From Mactromeris polynyma (lineage: Eukaryota; Mollusca; Bivalvia; Venerida; Mactridae), in the NCBI GenBank assembly GCA_032209605.1, contig JASFXZ010000001.1, positions 12,232,256-12,296,255 of the forward strand: a stretch of DNA of 64,000 nt. Reading direction: 5' to 3'. The translations under genes were made by a program, and so were the position numbers. How positions within the stretch are numbered: position 1 is the first letter of the stretch; every line of letters starts with the position of its first letter. Positions 1-10,541 of this stretch are shown in pieces. The notes below the pieces were generated by a model. It was given only the letters and a program-made list of their open reading frames with translations, ran no database searches and was not told the origin of the DNA.

Positions 1-315
1 AGCGTGGGAAACGACGACTTTCGGAAATGAAACATTAAACAGACGGCCGACGTTCAAATAGCTGAACCACCTGTTGGGGTTAGACGGCAATGTTTGTATT
101 TAAAATTCGTCAAAATATGTGTGATAGACTTTCAAGAATTTCAAGTAACAATTTATGACCTATAGATCTAGACAAGTTGATTCTAAATCATTTCTAAAAT
201 GTTCAATTATTGCCAATAGGCCTACATTATTAACATGTATAATATTGTCTTGTTTTCCGATAACATTACGCAACTCTTCACTGGAGTCGAACGTATGCAA
301 TAAAAAGGTTATAAA
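1..315. other. anonymous AT-rich sequence
   Basis: No gene, RNA gene or clear repeat was recognised. Open frames here are short and start and stop as expected by chance in AT-rich DNA. Confidence 0.4.
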
Positions 316-434
316 ACTGGTGTGTCTTACGACGAAATCGGCATACTAGGCCGATATTGGCACTTGGGCTAAAGCCCTCGGGCCAATATCTCTCCTACAG
401 TGCATATTCCAATATCGCCGTAAGACACACCAGT
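316..434. repeat. fold-back (inverted-repeat) element with nested hairpin
   Basis: ACTGGTGTGTCTTA at 316-329 is repeated as an exact reverse complement at 421-434, and the similarity continues imperfectly inward. The interior holds a second hairpin: GATATTGG (353-360) pairs with CCAATATC around 383-390, with a GGGCTAAAGCCC-type loop stem between. The whole 119 bp could fold into a long hairpin, as fold-back MITEs do. No coding capacity and no clear target duplication was seen. Confidence 0.6.
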
Positions 435-3105
435 CCACTGTTGTATGATAACCTCTAAATATTTTATTGCTATTCGTTGAAAAATAAAGTATATTTTCCA
501 TCTCCAATGTGCCTTTTCAACAGTAGGCAAACTGAAGAGTTTTATTACTTTACAAAACAATATAAGGCAACAATTTCAACGTATTTATCGCATACATGTA
601 TAATAAAACTTTCGAATCGATGAAGGTTTATCATGTCTAAATAGTATTTATTTTTCTTATTTTGATGCATTTAGTACATTCAATAACCTGCAATAATTCG
701 TCAAGTTACTGTCTGTATGGATAATGTAGCACAGTCGTACATCTATGTATGCGATAGTTTATGTCTTGGGGAGATGATGTTTTTCAGCGATGCGATCAAA
801 TCTAAAGTTATGAATGTCGAAGCAATTTTTGAACAGCAGAAATGTGTTTGTATTGTTCAAACTCTGCAAGTTATAAGATGGACTGAAAAGTTGCAAATGC
901 AAGATTAATACGGATGCACCGAACTATATAAAATGTAAAATGTATTCACTTTCACGTCATTGCATTCATTGATGCAAAGAATATTTAAATCAATAGTGTG
1001 ATTAACGGACAAACTGCTTTCAACTTGATAATCTTATAATAGTTATATATATATATATATTGAAATAGATACACACACATATTGCCACATCTATAGGGGC
1101 TGCTTTTATCACATGATTTCTCGATGTTCGAAATATGTATCATTTGTTTCCAATATTTTAAATGCACTGTATTCAATTCGAAATACGTCAATCGTATTTT
1201 TAAAGTGCATGCTACATAAATTCTATTGGTGGAAGAAAGCTTTTGCGGAGTGGTCGTTATGAAGTAAATTAGATATTTACAACCGATCCTTATCTAGGTG
1301 ATACATTTATATGAATGCTGATGCAGGCTTATATTAGCCTAATGGCGAGTCAGTCTATGTAAATTGAAGCATTAAATGTATCAAGACGTGCTGCGACAAT
1401 TTGTGCTCACGTGCATGCTTGAATCTAAACCGTGATACTTGTTTGACACATAAACGAGAAAAGAAGTCTGGTGTATTTTGACATGTGACAGGTCATGTCT
1501 AAATGTCCAGCATTAAGGTGAATTTATTATCTAAGTGTTGACATAATTTCAAAGATAGCGATGCCTCACGCATACATTTTACTCGATAGTTTAATATTTA
1601 TTGAGAAATTTTAGTACGATACGTGTTGAATCTTCTAAAGCTGTGTAACTGTATTGCTTCAAAGGCATATTTGCTGCTTAGCCCGCATTATCATTGTCTT
1701 TCATAACATGCATACTGTATGAGGATTGCAGCAGCACATATTTAACACAATGTGTTTAGTGTTCAATTTGTGTTGGACTCAATTATCCAGAGCTCATATA
1801 AATTGAGCATGTTATGTAATGATTATTGGTACATGATAATATTTTATTTTAAAAAAAACACAACAAACTTGTAGGTAAATTTAAAACTTACTTATTATTA
1901 TTTTACTACATTTTGGGTTACAACAAAATGTACTTTTCAAAACATTTTACACACACTATACATAAGCGATATATCCATGGGACCACCTTCATCATTTAAT
2001 ATAAACTAAGCTTGTATTTGATTATTCTTGTAGTACAATCAATATATATTGCTTTCCTAGTTCTTAAGTATGCAGAAAGACAGGTTAATCATGTGCTGCG
2101 AGCAGGCTGCCCCAACCCTTATCTTTCTATTGTATAGAAAGGATGTTTGTTCTGCGAGGGGGGAGGTAGGGAGGATCCATGCTCTGACCAGCGAAAAGGC
2201 TCTCTCCGCCCCTGAGTATTAATGCAAGAAACTTTAAATAAATAGATCAAATACACTATGACATGTATATGTACTTATATGTCTGACCATCTATTCTGAA
2301 TTTTGTTCAAATAAATCCACAAAATAGGATTACAATTATTGTATTATTAATTGTAATTTGATGAATTTATAAATAATGTCTTGTATCTTTGTGTTAATTA
2401 AACCTCGAATGATCAGACCCCGCCATTATTCATGTAAATTTTGTTCATTACTTAAATACCACTATCACCCAACCCATCAAAATTATAATATGGTACCTAA
2501 AAGAAAACAATAATATCTACAGACCAATGCAAACATACATTAAACAATATGAATAAGGAAGCCACAGTTTTTAGTTCAGTTTAAACTTACATATTTCACA
2601 TCGGCTGTGAATCAATTTGTTACAACTTTTATCACACTCGATGACTGCTTCCTGGGTAACTAACTAGTAATCGTTCATAAAATAGATATTGCAAAGTTTG
2701 TGAGAAACTCCGCCTATGAGGGCTCCAACTCATGACCTTTGGATCAGGAGCTAGATCTTTGTTCCATACAAGAAAATTAAAATTTACATGACTGCAAAGT
2801 TTTGAAATCATTATCGAATTTCAAGTCTTTAATTCATGAAGATTATATAATACAATCAGACATTAGACTATTGAAAATTCAACATCAAAGATGACCTAGT
2901 TTAAAACTTGATATAGATTTAATAAAGACAAACATTGTGATGAGAGTTAATCATGTTCAGTTAGAAAATGTCACCAGTAAGAATGTTGACACTTAGGTTT
3001 GTTTGTATGACCCCGGGACCTATTATCTCTGAAAACCTCAATTCCAAGAACACTTATATTTTATGAAGACCTAATTTCAAGTAAATCAGTCGAAATTGAT
3101 GCTCT
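435..3105. other. anonymous intergenic DNA with a short (TA)n tract
   Basis: A short TA dinucleotide run lies at about 1044-1060. At 2695-2755 the reverse strand reads GGTCATGAGTTGGAGCCC, which resembles the T-arm part of the tRNA-derived SINE near 61855, so a SINE remnant is possible there. Otherwise nothing is recognised. Confidence 0.4.
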
Positions 3106-3153
3106 ATAGTGCCAAAGACCTAAATACCATGGTATTTAGGTCTTTGATAGTGC
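3106..3153. mobile_element. 34-bp perfect palindrome with 7-bp flanking direct repeat
   Basis: Bases 3113-3146 form a perfect palindrome whose half is CAAAGACCTAAATACCA. It is flanked on both sides by ATAGTGC (3106-3112 and 3147-3153), as expected for a target-site duplication. The same CAAAGACCTAAAT motif forms both ends of the 260-bp element at 15890-16149. This looks like the two terminal inverted repeats of such a MITE joined head to head after loss of the interior; that origin is inference. Confidence 0.7.
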
Positions 3154-4575
3154 TAACAATATTTATCTATTACTTTGACTAACAGACATATTTTTACCAA
3201 AGACAAACCAGTATCTTATTCATCAGAGTTTCATTGAGGCATACATTATGACCAGGTCATTTCATGTCAAACATTAGGTAACAATATACATATAGATTTA
3301 ACTATTGCTTGAATATTGATGCACCTGAAGAAGAGATATAAGTATCAAAAAGCAAATTCAAAGACATGTGCTCACTTTCAAGTTACATACATTCAAGCCC
3401 TGTTAAATATAGACATAAACCCATGAACAATGAAAATATGGTAGCTAGTTTGACATGCAATATGAACAACTAAGACATAATTCAACATCATGAAAACCAA
3501 ATAGCTCATTAAGGAGAAAGTCCTTATTTCGAGGTGGTCTTTATGAGATATTATTCTGTAATTTAGATGTCAGCGGTATATTCGACGCCAAGATTTTTAG
3601 ATCTATACCCAACTTGTTCATCATGTTATTCACCTTCGATTTAGGTAAATTTGGAAGTAATTCAACATGTCTTTTTGAACATGGCACTGCGAGTGTCAGT
3701 CCTGTAACCAAATCTACCAACATGTTTTACTACCGATGTCTTTGTATAGATGTGCATTATGGAACAACATGACACCCGCAAGCATCCTCACGCTCGATTT
3801 TGAGTACAACTTATACATAATCTATCCCCATAATAACAGTGGGTCTTCCAGTCAAAGGGAATACCTTGAACCAGGACTGTCTCTTTCATTAATGTATGAC
3901 ATGTATAGAGAAACATGCAGTGAGAGTAGGAGAAGGCCAGTCACATTGTCAATGTATCGAAGTATTTTCAAAACCGAATACAATTTAGTATTCCTAGAAA
4001 AGATAAGTGTGACAATTGAGAATGAACAAGGCTAACAGTCTTGACCTGTCATGTGATCTTTTCCATCCATTACCCCTCCCCCTTCACCGGTTGTCCTCTT
4101 TGATTCTCCTAGTTATTCCTTATGGTGTGTCAGGTCATTCCTTGCGCCTCTGTATGTACCCTTTAACCTCATTAAGTGCCTTATGTGTTATAGATTGTTG
4201 TTTTGCTTTGCTGTAACATAGATATAACTGTCCAGGAAGATGTGTCAACAGTAGTCCAGCTATGTTAACAGTAACACTTGAAGTTTTGTGCATGCCAAGA
4301 CTAATCGAAAAATAAAAATGTAGTACTTGTATCTAAAAATATCAGAATATCCCTATAAAAAGTGCTATGTTTTCTTTCGAAGAAAGCTACTTAGCTAACG
4401 GTCATGTCTGTCTTCTATTATTGATGGACATGCATGCATGTGATATTGAACCATACATCAATGAACATGTATTATGCTACTACTTGCAATGTATGGGTAC
4501 GTTCGGTGCTGTTCAGTTTTTGTAATAGAATCTTCTCAGTACTGATACCAAGGGCTAATAGTTCAAATTGGTTAG
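3154..4575. other. anonymous intergenic DNA with a MITE fragment
   Basis: At 3510-3548 the minus strand carries an AAGACCACCTCGAAATAAGGAC-like segment that resembles the interior of the pogo-like MITE at 26842-27008, so a degraded copy is likely. Open frames of 60-99 codons occur on both strands (3541-3723 minus, 3736-4035 plus), but no family is recognised and no splice context supports them. Confidence 0.35.
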
Positions 4576-6645
4576 GTCAAGTCAAGTCAAGTCAAAAACC
4601 TTTTATTCTCTCATATCACATACATGATAAAATGAGGTGACAAACATGAATATGAGTAAAAATTAGGCTCATAAAAATAAACATAGGTACACAATACATC
4701 ATTATACATATTCAATTTTTAATAATACCTTTGAATTGTAAAACAAGTATGTGGAGAGTCTAATATTTTTATATAAGAATACTGGTATTCTTGAACAATA
4801 ATATTAATTAGACATACCAGTACATCCTGGTAATATCATTATTCAAGAGATACAGAATCATAAACTTTTAGTAAGCAAAATATATTTATGCATTTAATAT
4901 GAATTGTAATATAACAGAGACTAGTGTTTTGTTAATTAAAATTATGTACCTCTCTTATGTTCAATGTCCTAATTATTTCTTAGCAGGTGCATTGGTACAC
5001 TAGGATACACTGTTTTATTACTTGACTTGTCCAGTTTAGCGATTGACCTTAAAGAAAGGCCAGGGATAACTGGACCAGTAATTGAAAATAATCATGACAT
5101 GTGTATGTACGTCGAGCTCTTATCGAAACGAAATTAAAGAGCTCAACAACACATTGTTATTCAACTATACAATTGTTCAAATATGTATTTATGTAATAAA
5201 GTCACATTCTATTTACTATACATTTGACAAATTTGGATAACTTAAGAAACTCTTGCTTATTCTTAGTGTTCATAAGTTCATTTATCTTCAAAACATTTGG
5301 TCTTCTGAAATAATATGGTTTTAAAAATCTTCTTCTTTCATTATCAAAAAATGTGCATTCAAAAAGATAGTGATATTCGTCGCCAAGCTTATTACATGTA
5401 TTACAATTTCTATCATTTATGGGAATTCTTGCCCAGTTGCCAATTTCTACAGGTAAACGATGGTTACGAGTACGAAAACGAATCATGGAGTAACTTAGTG
5501 ATGACATATTTGAGGATAAAATTGGTTCCATTCCAAAGTTGGTTTTAATTATTCTATAGAAATATGCTTTACTGGAGTTTTCCAAAGATGTATACCATTC
5601 ATTAAGGAAGAGATCTTTTGGCTTTTGTCGAATTGTTAATTTTAGCCATTTACTATTGGGGAATATGTGATCGGTCCATATATTTATCATTCCGCATTTA
5701 ATAAAAATTTCTTTTATATTATAAAACCATGGAAACTTTGTTTTCATTGTTTCATTGTCGTTAGTATTGACAATTGATAACATACTTTTATAGACAGTTG
5801 CAGAACGTTTTTTGGGTAATGTATCAGGGTTAATATGGCATATTCTAGACCAAAATGCGATGGATTTTTCATCTATATCTAATGAAAGTGGTGCACAACC
5901 TGTTTCACCATAGACCATGTAATGTGGGGTGGATTTTTTAAACTTTAATATATATTTCAAAAAATTTAACTGTACACGTTCGATCATTTCTATTTTTCCA
6001 AATCCCCATATTTCGGAACCATAAAGTAGAATAGGCTTAATTGTTTTATTGAACATGTCAATCTGAATGTCTATTGGAAGGCTTAAACGATTTGAATTTC
6101 TAATTAAGCTATACATAGCTCTAGTTGCTTGAGAGGCTAGATGTTGTTTGCATTTATAGAAGGTGCCGCTTCTGCTGAAATAGATGCCAAGATATTTGTA
6201 GTCTTTTACAATCTCCAATGTATCATTTTTAAATTTTAGGTTATATTGGGGTATCCTCCCTTTCGAAAAAACTAATATCTTTGATTTACTTATATTTACT
6301 GTGAGTTTCCATGTGTCACAATAATGTTCATATGTGTTTAAAGCATGTTGTAGCTGTATTTCACTATCAGCTAAGATAACAGTATCATCGGCATACAATA
6401 TAATGAAAAGTTTTAAGAATGTTTGGATTTCATCTGTATTTTGACTGTTAGGTATAAGTATTCCATTTACATGTGCGTTTTGATAAAAATATTCATGTAA
6501 GTCATTTAGGTATAGAGAAAAGAGTAAAGGAGAGAGATTCTCCCCCTGACGAACTCCAATGTTACAGGGAAAAAAATTTGAAACCTGGGAATTTGCCTTT
6601 ACACATGATTTTATATTACTATACATGTTCTTAATTAAATTGAAT
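4576..6645 (-). mobile_element. 5'-truncated non-LTR (LINE) retrotransposon
   Basis: On the minus strand a reverse-transcriptase open frame (5202-6626) is followed by about 0.6 kb of AT-rich 3' UTR. It ends in four copies of TTGAC (4576-4595 read as GTCAA on the plus strand), a short 3' terminal repeat of the kind seen on several LINE clades. The upstream endonuclease and the first RT blocks are absent. In-frame stops appear just upstream of 6626, near 6645, giving the usual 5' truncation of target-primed insertion. The clade (CR1/jockey-like) is not decided. Confidence 0.8.
5202..6626 (-). pseudogene. LINE ORF2 fragment: C-terminal part of reverse transcriptase
   Basis: A 474-codon open frame without internal stops encodes the later half of a LINE reverse transcriptase, the enzyme that copies element RNA at a nicked target. 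Visible motifs are GVRQGENLSPLLF (residues 24-36), the catalytic YADD box (78-81) and, near the C terminus, a CX2CX7HX4C zinc-knuckle-like motif (C408, C411, H419, C424) typical of the tail of LINE ORF2 proteins. The apurinic endonuclease and finger blocks are missing, so the copy cannot be autonomous. The intact remaining frame suggests a fairly young insertion. The ATG at 6626 is an internal methionine, not a true start. It abuts the 21-bp tandem array to the right. Confidence 0.88.
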
Positions 6646-6796
6646 TAAATTAGGAGATGTTTGTGTTGACACTGTTTCATTTTTGTTCAAATAATGTTAA
6701 TTGACAAATAATTACCGTTTAAGAAGTTATTAGGATATGCTGAAGTAATTCATAACCATATAATACCTGCAATATACTAGTTTGAGAATAGTTATA

Positions 6797-7778
6797 GCTG
6801 TTAACTGTTTGATTAGCGCTGTTAACAGTTTGATTAGCGCTGTTAAATGTTTGTTTAGTGCTGTTAACTGTTTGTTTGGCGCTGATAACTGTTTGTTTAG
6901 CGCTGTTAACTGTTTGTTTAGCGCTGTTAAACGTTTGTTTAGCGCTGTTAACCGTTGGTTTAGCGCTGTAAACCGTTTGTTTAGCGTTGTTTACTGTTTG
7001 TTTAGCGCTGTTAACCGTTTGTTTAGCGCTGTTAACCGTTTGTTAAGCGTTGTTTACTGTTTGTTTAGCGCTGTTAACCGTTTGTTTAGCGTTGTTTACT
7101 GTTTGTTTAGCGCTGTTAACTGTTTGTTTGGCGCCGTTAACCGTTTGTTTAGCGCTGTTAACTGTTTGTTAAGCGCTGTTTACTGTTTGTTTAGCGCTGT
7201 TAACCGTTTGTTTAGCGCTGTTAACCGTTTGTTTTACACTGTTAACTGTTTATTTTGCGCTGTTAACTGATTGTTAAGCGCTGTTAACTGTTTGTTTGGC
7301 GCTGTTAACCGTTTGTTTGGCGCTGTTAACCGTTTGTTATGCACTGTTAACTGTTTGTTTGGCGCTGTTAACCGTTTGTTTAGCGCTGTTAACTGTTTTT
7401 TTAGCGCTGTTAACTGTTTGTTTAGCGCTGTTAACTGTTTGTTTAGCGCTGTTAACTGTTTGTTTAGCGCTGTTAACTGTTTGTTTAGCGCTGTTAACTG
7501 TTTGTTTGGCGCTGTTAACCGTTTGTTTAGCGCTGTTAACTGTTTGTTTGGCGCTGTTAACTGTTTGTTTAGCGCTGTTAACTGTTTGTTTAGCGCTGTT
7601 AACTGTTTGTTTAGCGCTGTTAACTGTTTGTTTGGCGCTGTTAACCGTTTGTTTTGCAATGTTAACTGTTTGTTTTGCGCTGTTAACCGTTTGTTTTGCA
7701 CTGTTAACTGTTTGTTTGTTTAGCGCTGTTAACTGTTGTTTGTTTAGCGCTGTTAACTGTTTGTTTGGCACTGTTAAT
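6797..7778. repeat. 21-bp minisatellite array (about 46 units)
   Basis: The unit is GCTGTTAACTGTTTGTTTAG plus C, repeated head to tail with point variants (ACC/ACT, TTAGC/TTGGC/TTAAGC). Each unit carries two six-base palindromes, AGCGCT and GTTAAC. Because 21 is a multiple of three, several frames stay open for 150-190 codons on both strands; these are artefacts of the repeat and not genes. The last units near 7711-7750 carry length changes that break the register. Confidence 0.95.
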
Positions 7779-7784
7779 AGTAAT

Positions 7785-7985
7785 CCAGGGATCGCAGGTT
7801 CGATTTCCCGCTCTATCACTGACAGTAGTAACAGTCTTTCGGACGAGACTTTATAAACCGAGGTCCCGTGTATGATGCTTTACATCGAGCACGTAAAAGA
7901 ACCAGGGGTGCATCTCCGGAGGCGTCGCCCGTGTGGGAGACCTGTGGCGACGATAAATAAACGCAAATACAAAAAAACAAAGCGT
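7785..7985 (+). mobile_element. SINE, 5'-truncated, tRNA T-arm plus conserved central domain
   Basis: GCAGGTTCGATTTCCCGC (about 7794-7811) looks like a tRNA T-arm with a pol III B box. It is followed by a GC-richer body with ACCGAGGTCCCGTGTATG (7857-7874) and CACGTAAAAGAACC (7890-7903). From memory these resemble the conserved central domain shared by widespread animal SINEs. The copy ends in an A-rich tail at 7950-7983. The A box is missing, so the left part has been lost at the boundary with the minisatellite. Confidence 0.65.
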
Positions 7986-8999
7986 TTCTTTAAACTATCA
8001 ATAGTTCGTGTAACTGTAAGGTACTAACAACTTGTTTGACATTGTATTTGAATTAAACAATAAGAACTGTGTCTGTTAGGTACTGGCTGATTGCAGTATT
8101 ATTCAAATTGTTTGATAGCAACGTTTTTGGAAGGCAGAAAAATAGAATAGGATCATAACTTTTGGCAATCATTTTTAAAGCAACATTTATATGCCATAGG
8201 CTGTCCGTCGTCCACAGTTGGTAACACTCTATCAACCACATTTTTGAAGCATTCTTGACCAAACTTGTTTCTTAAATATCGTAATTATTACAGACATGTA
8301 TCGTAAATTCTAAATGTTTTATCGTTCCAAAATTACTTAATGTTCACAAGAAGATTTTAAGTTTACTTGTAAGCTTTTTATTGAAAATATGAATACGAGG
8401 GGTGATCCAGAATTAATCGGACTTTCTGCATAACTTCTTAATAAACGTCTATGAAATTTCTCTTATATGCATAATGTTTGATACTCACCAGATTGACAGC
8501 AATACATTTTGGCTGTCATGCATAGTATCCGAAAAATAGGACGATTCTACATAAACAGCATGTGTGTTAGGTGTCGAAGATAAAATAATAAAAAAATATT
8601 TAAAAAAATCTTCATTTTCACTTTACTTAAATCAATATTTTCAGTTTCGACTGAAATTTTAGTTGTTGCCGTGATTGAAGATGTATTTGAAATATCACGT
8701 TCAAGTCAATAGTTGTTATAAATCCCCAATAATATAAAAAAGTCAAACTATTGCCCAAGGCAATTTCAACATGCTGTCGTAACACAGTGGGGTGGCTAAG
8801 TTAGTCGCCAATGATAATGATCAAGAGACGTTAAATCCGAGTATATTCGGTTATAGCATGGAGCCAATATCGATTATTGATTATTGACTAGTTTGACAGT
8901 TGTCATTTTCGTGGGGAAGGGAGACGATCCAAGTTAGAGGAAATGGCTTAAACAAAGCCGATAATCAAGGGAGATCATTCTTGATATTTATCCCAGAAA
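7986..8999. other. anonymous intergenic DNA
   Basis: No gene recognised. CGAGGGGTGATCCAGAATTA at about 8397-8416 looks like a transposon terminus, but no matching inverted copy was found nearby. Confidence 0.35.
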
Positions 9000-9270
9000 G
9001 CTGCACATGGTATATATGTAGCTTGGGGATAGACACAGTAAATTATAACAAGAACTTCTCTGATGTATCAGATATTGAGTATATTTGCAGCTTGGAAATA
9101 CCCACAGTAAATTATAATGAAAGCTTTTCCGATGTATAAGGTATTGTGTATATAAACTATATATGTAGCTTGGGGGTAGTCCCGGTCAATTATAACAATT
9201 ATTTATCAGAACAGTTCTTGTTATAATTTACTTAGGCTATCCCCAAGCTACATATGTATACATGTACTCT
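9000..9270. repeat. about 75-85-bp repeat, three direct copies and one inverted copy
   Basis: The core ATATGTAGCTTGGGGATAG followed by ACAGTAAATTATAAC occurs near 9011, 9085 (diverged, TTTGCAGCTTGGAAATA) and 9163. The reverse complement GTTATAATTTACTTAGGCTA then TCCCCAAGCTACATATG lies at 9216-9256. The last direct copy and the inverted copy can form a hairpin. Confidence 0.65.
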
Positions 9271-9354
9271 ATACCTTATATATTAGCGAAGCTTCTGCGG
9301 TTATCTCCAAGCTACATACATAAAATTAACAGTTGAGTGAAGTTGGCGCGGCAA

Positions 9355-9560
9355 TCGTAACATACTACTAAGACACACCTACAAGAATCTCGGAGATTTT
9401 CTATTAACATGCTACTAAGACACACCTACAAGAAACTCATAGATTCTCTTTTAATATTTGACTAAGACATACCGTCAATAAACTCATAAATTCTCTTTTA
9501 ATATTTGACTATTACCGTCAAGAAACTCATAGATTCTCTTTTAATATTTGACCAAGACAT
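9355..9560. repeat. diverged about 60-bp tandem repeat (4 copies)
   Basis: Segments with ACTAAGACACACCTACAAGA then AACTCATAGATTCTCTTTTAA recur near 9366, 9413, 9461 and 9507 with small indels. No coding content. Confidence 0.6.
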
Positions 9561-9868
9561 TATACATTATGACGGAAGGTAATCCTATTTCGACGCCTCT
9601 GTGAGTATCACCAGGTGGTGGTCAACCAACTTGTGATTTAATGGACATATGTCCCATGGTTTGTTTATTAACTTACGGGATTTGATTACTCGCCATAACA
9701 CACCTAAATACGTTTTAAATCTTTATACATCACGCTTCAGAAATACTATGTCCAAATGATACAGATCAAACGTACGAAGAATTCTAATTTCTTGCGTTAA
9801 CACGGTTTTGTGTATATTGCAGGGATATTGGTGCAGAAACATTGAGTCCCTGACTCCCTGTCCTTAAT

Positions 9869-10218
9869 CAGTGGCGTAGCTGCCGTTATGCACAATACGC
9901 CCGTGCGTATAATTCGTCATCGGAAAAAAGTTTAGGGGCTAAACACTAAATAAAGACTGAGGGGTATTGGAGGTGAAGTGTTTTCAGACCGTATATTTTG
10001 AATTCGTGAGACGATAACAGTTCAATAAGTGCAAACTTTCTGGCAATGCATATAGAACCTCGTTTACCTTATCTTTGATCGAACGCTTTTTATTCCCTGC
10101 AGTATACAAACCCCATTTTTGCAATACAAAATAGGTTCCTCTCCTATAATAAAAACGTCAACAGCCCCTTTAAACCCCAATTGTACTTACACCTCAGAAA
10201 GGCCTAGCTACGCTCCTG
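9869..10218. mobile_element. non-autonomous hAT-like MITE, about 350 bp
   Basis: The left end is CAGTGGCGTAGCTGCC and the right end is GGCCTAGCTACGCTCCTG, whose reverse complement CAGGAGCGTAGCTAGGCC matches most of the left end. CAGNGGCGTAGC termini are common in hAT-type elements. Flanks read CTTAAT and TTAATAT, sharing TTAAT, compatible with a partly eroded target duplication. There is no transposase. Confidence 0.55.
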
Positions 10219-10454
10219 TTAATATGAATTCCCATTTTCAACTTACTATGCATCCCCCTAAAATAAACATGCATTATATCAAAATTCATATTAGTAGAAA
10301 GCGTATATAATTATCTTTAATTTAAGACTAATTCAGTAAAATATATTCTCTAATAAGAAGTTATTGACGGTTCCGTGAGTTCCGTAATTTCCGCCTGAGT
10401 TATTTAGCGTTCCGCATTTTACACCTGGCCCTGGTTCTATTGCCACTTATTTCC
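10219..10454. other. upstream region of WDR83OS
   Basis: AT-rich until about 10365, then richer in CpG with repeated TTCCG words (10371, 10379, 10389, 10413), which suggests a promoter. No TATA box is seen near the expected start. Confidence 0.4.
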
Positions 10455-10482
10455 GCTTCCGGTACAGCGTTAGTTTCTCTTT
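10455..10482 (+). promoter_or_regulatory. probable WDR83OS core promoter: ETS site and pyrimidine initiator
   Basis: GCTTCCGGT at 10455-10463 is the reverse complement of ACCGGAAGC, the consensus of ETS/GABP factors common at housekeeping promoters. TTTCTCTTTAT at about 10474-10484, just before the ATG at 10492, is a pyrimidine-rich initiator (TCT/TOP-like). The transcription start is inferred. Confidence 0.45.
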
Positions 10483-10491
10483 ATCCTGAAG

Positions 10492-10541
10492 ATGTCTTCG
10501 AACAGTGCTCATGATCCTAGAAGGCCAAATAAAGTCGTTCG
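10492..10541 (+). CDS. WDR83OS: WDR83OS coding exon 1
   Basis: Encodes residues 1-16 plus two bases of R17 (the DPRRPNKVV segment). The donor is GGTAATG at 10541-10547, with GT at 10542. Confidence 0.93.

Noticed and set aside
3736..4035. 99-codon open frame on the plus strand
   Set aside because: No recognisable family, no splice or promoter support, and it overlaps another plus-strand frame.
6782..7856. Open frames of 150-186 codons over the 21-bp array on both strands
   Set aside because: They come from a repeat unit divisible by three and encode only low-complexity repeats; frames overlap on both strands.
8397..8420. Possible mariner terminus CGAGGGGTGATCC
   Set aside because: No inverted partner or transposase sequence was found within reach.
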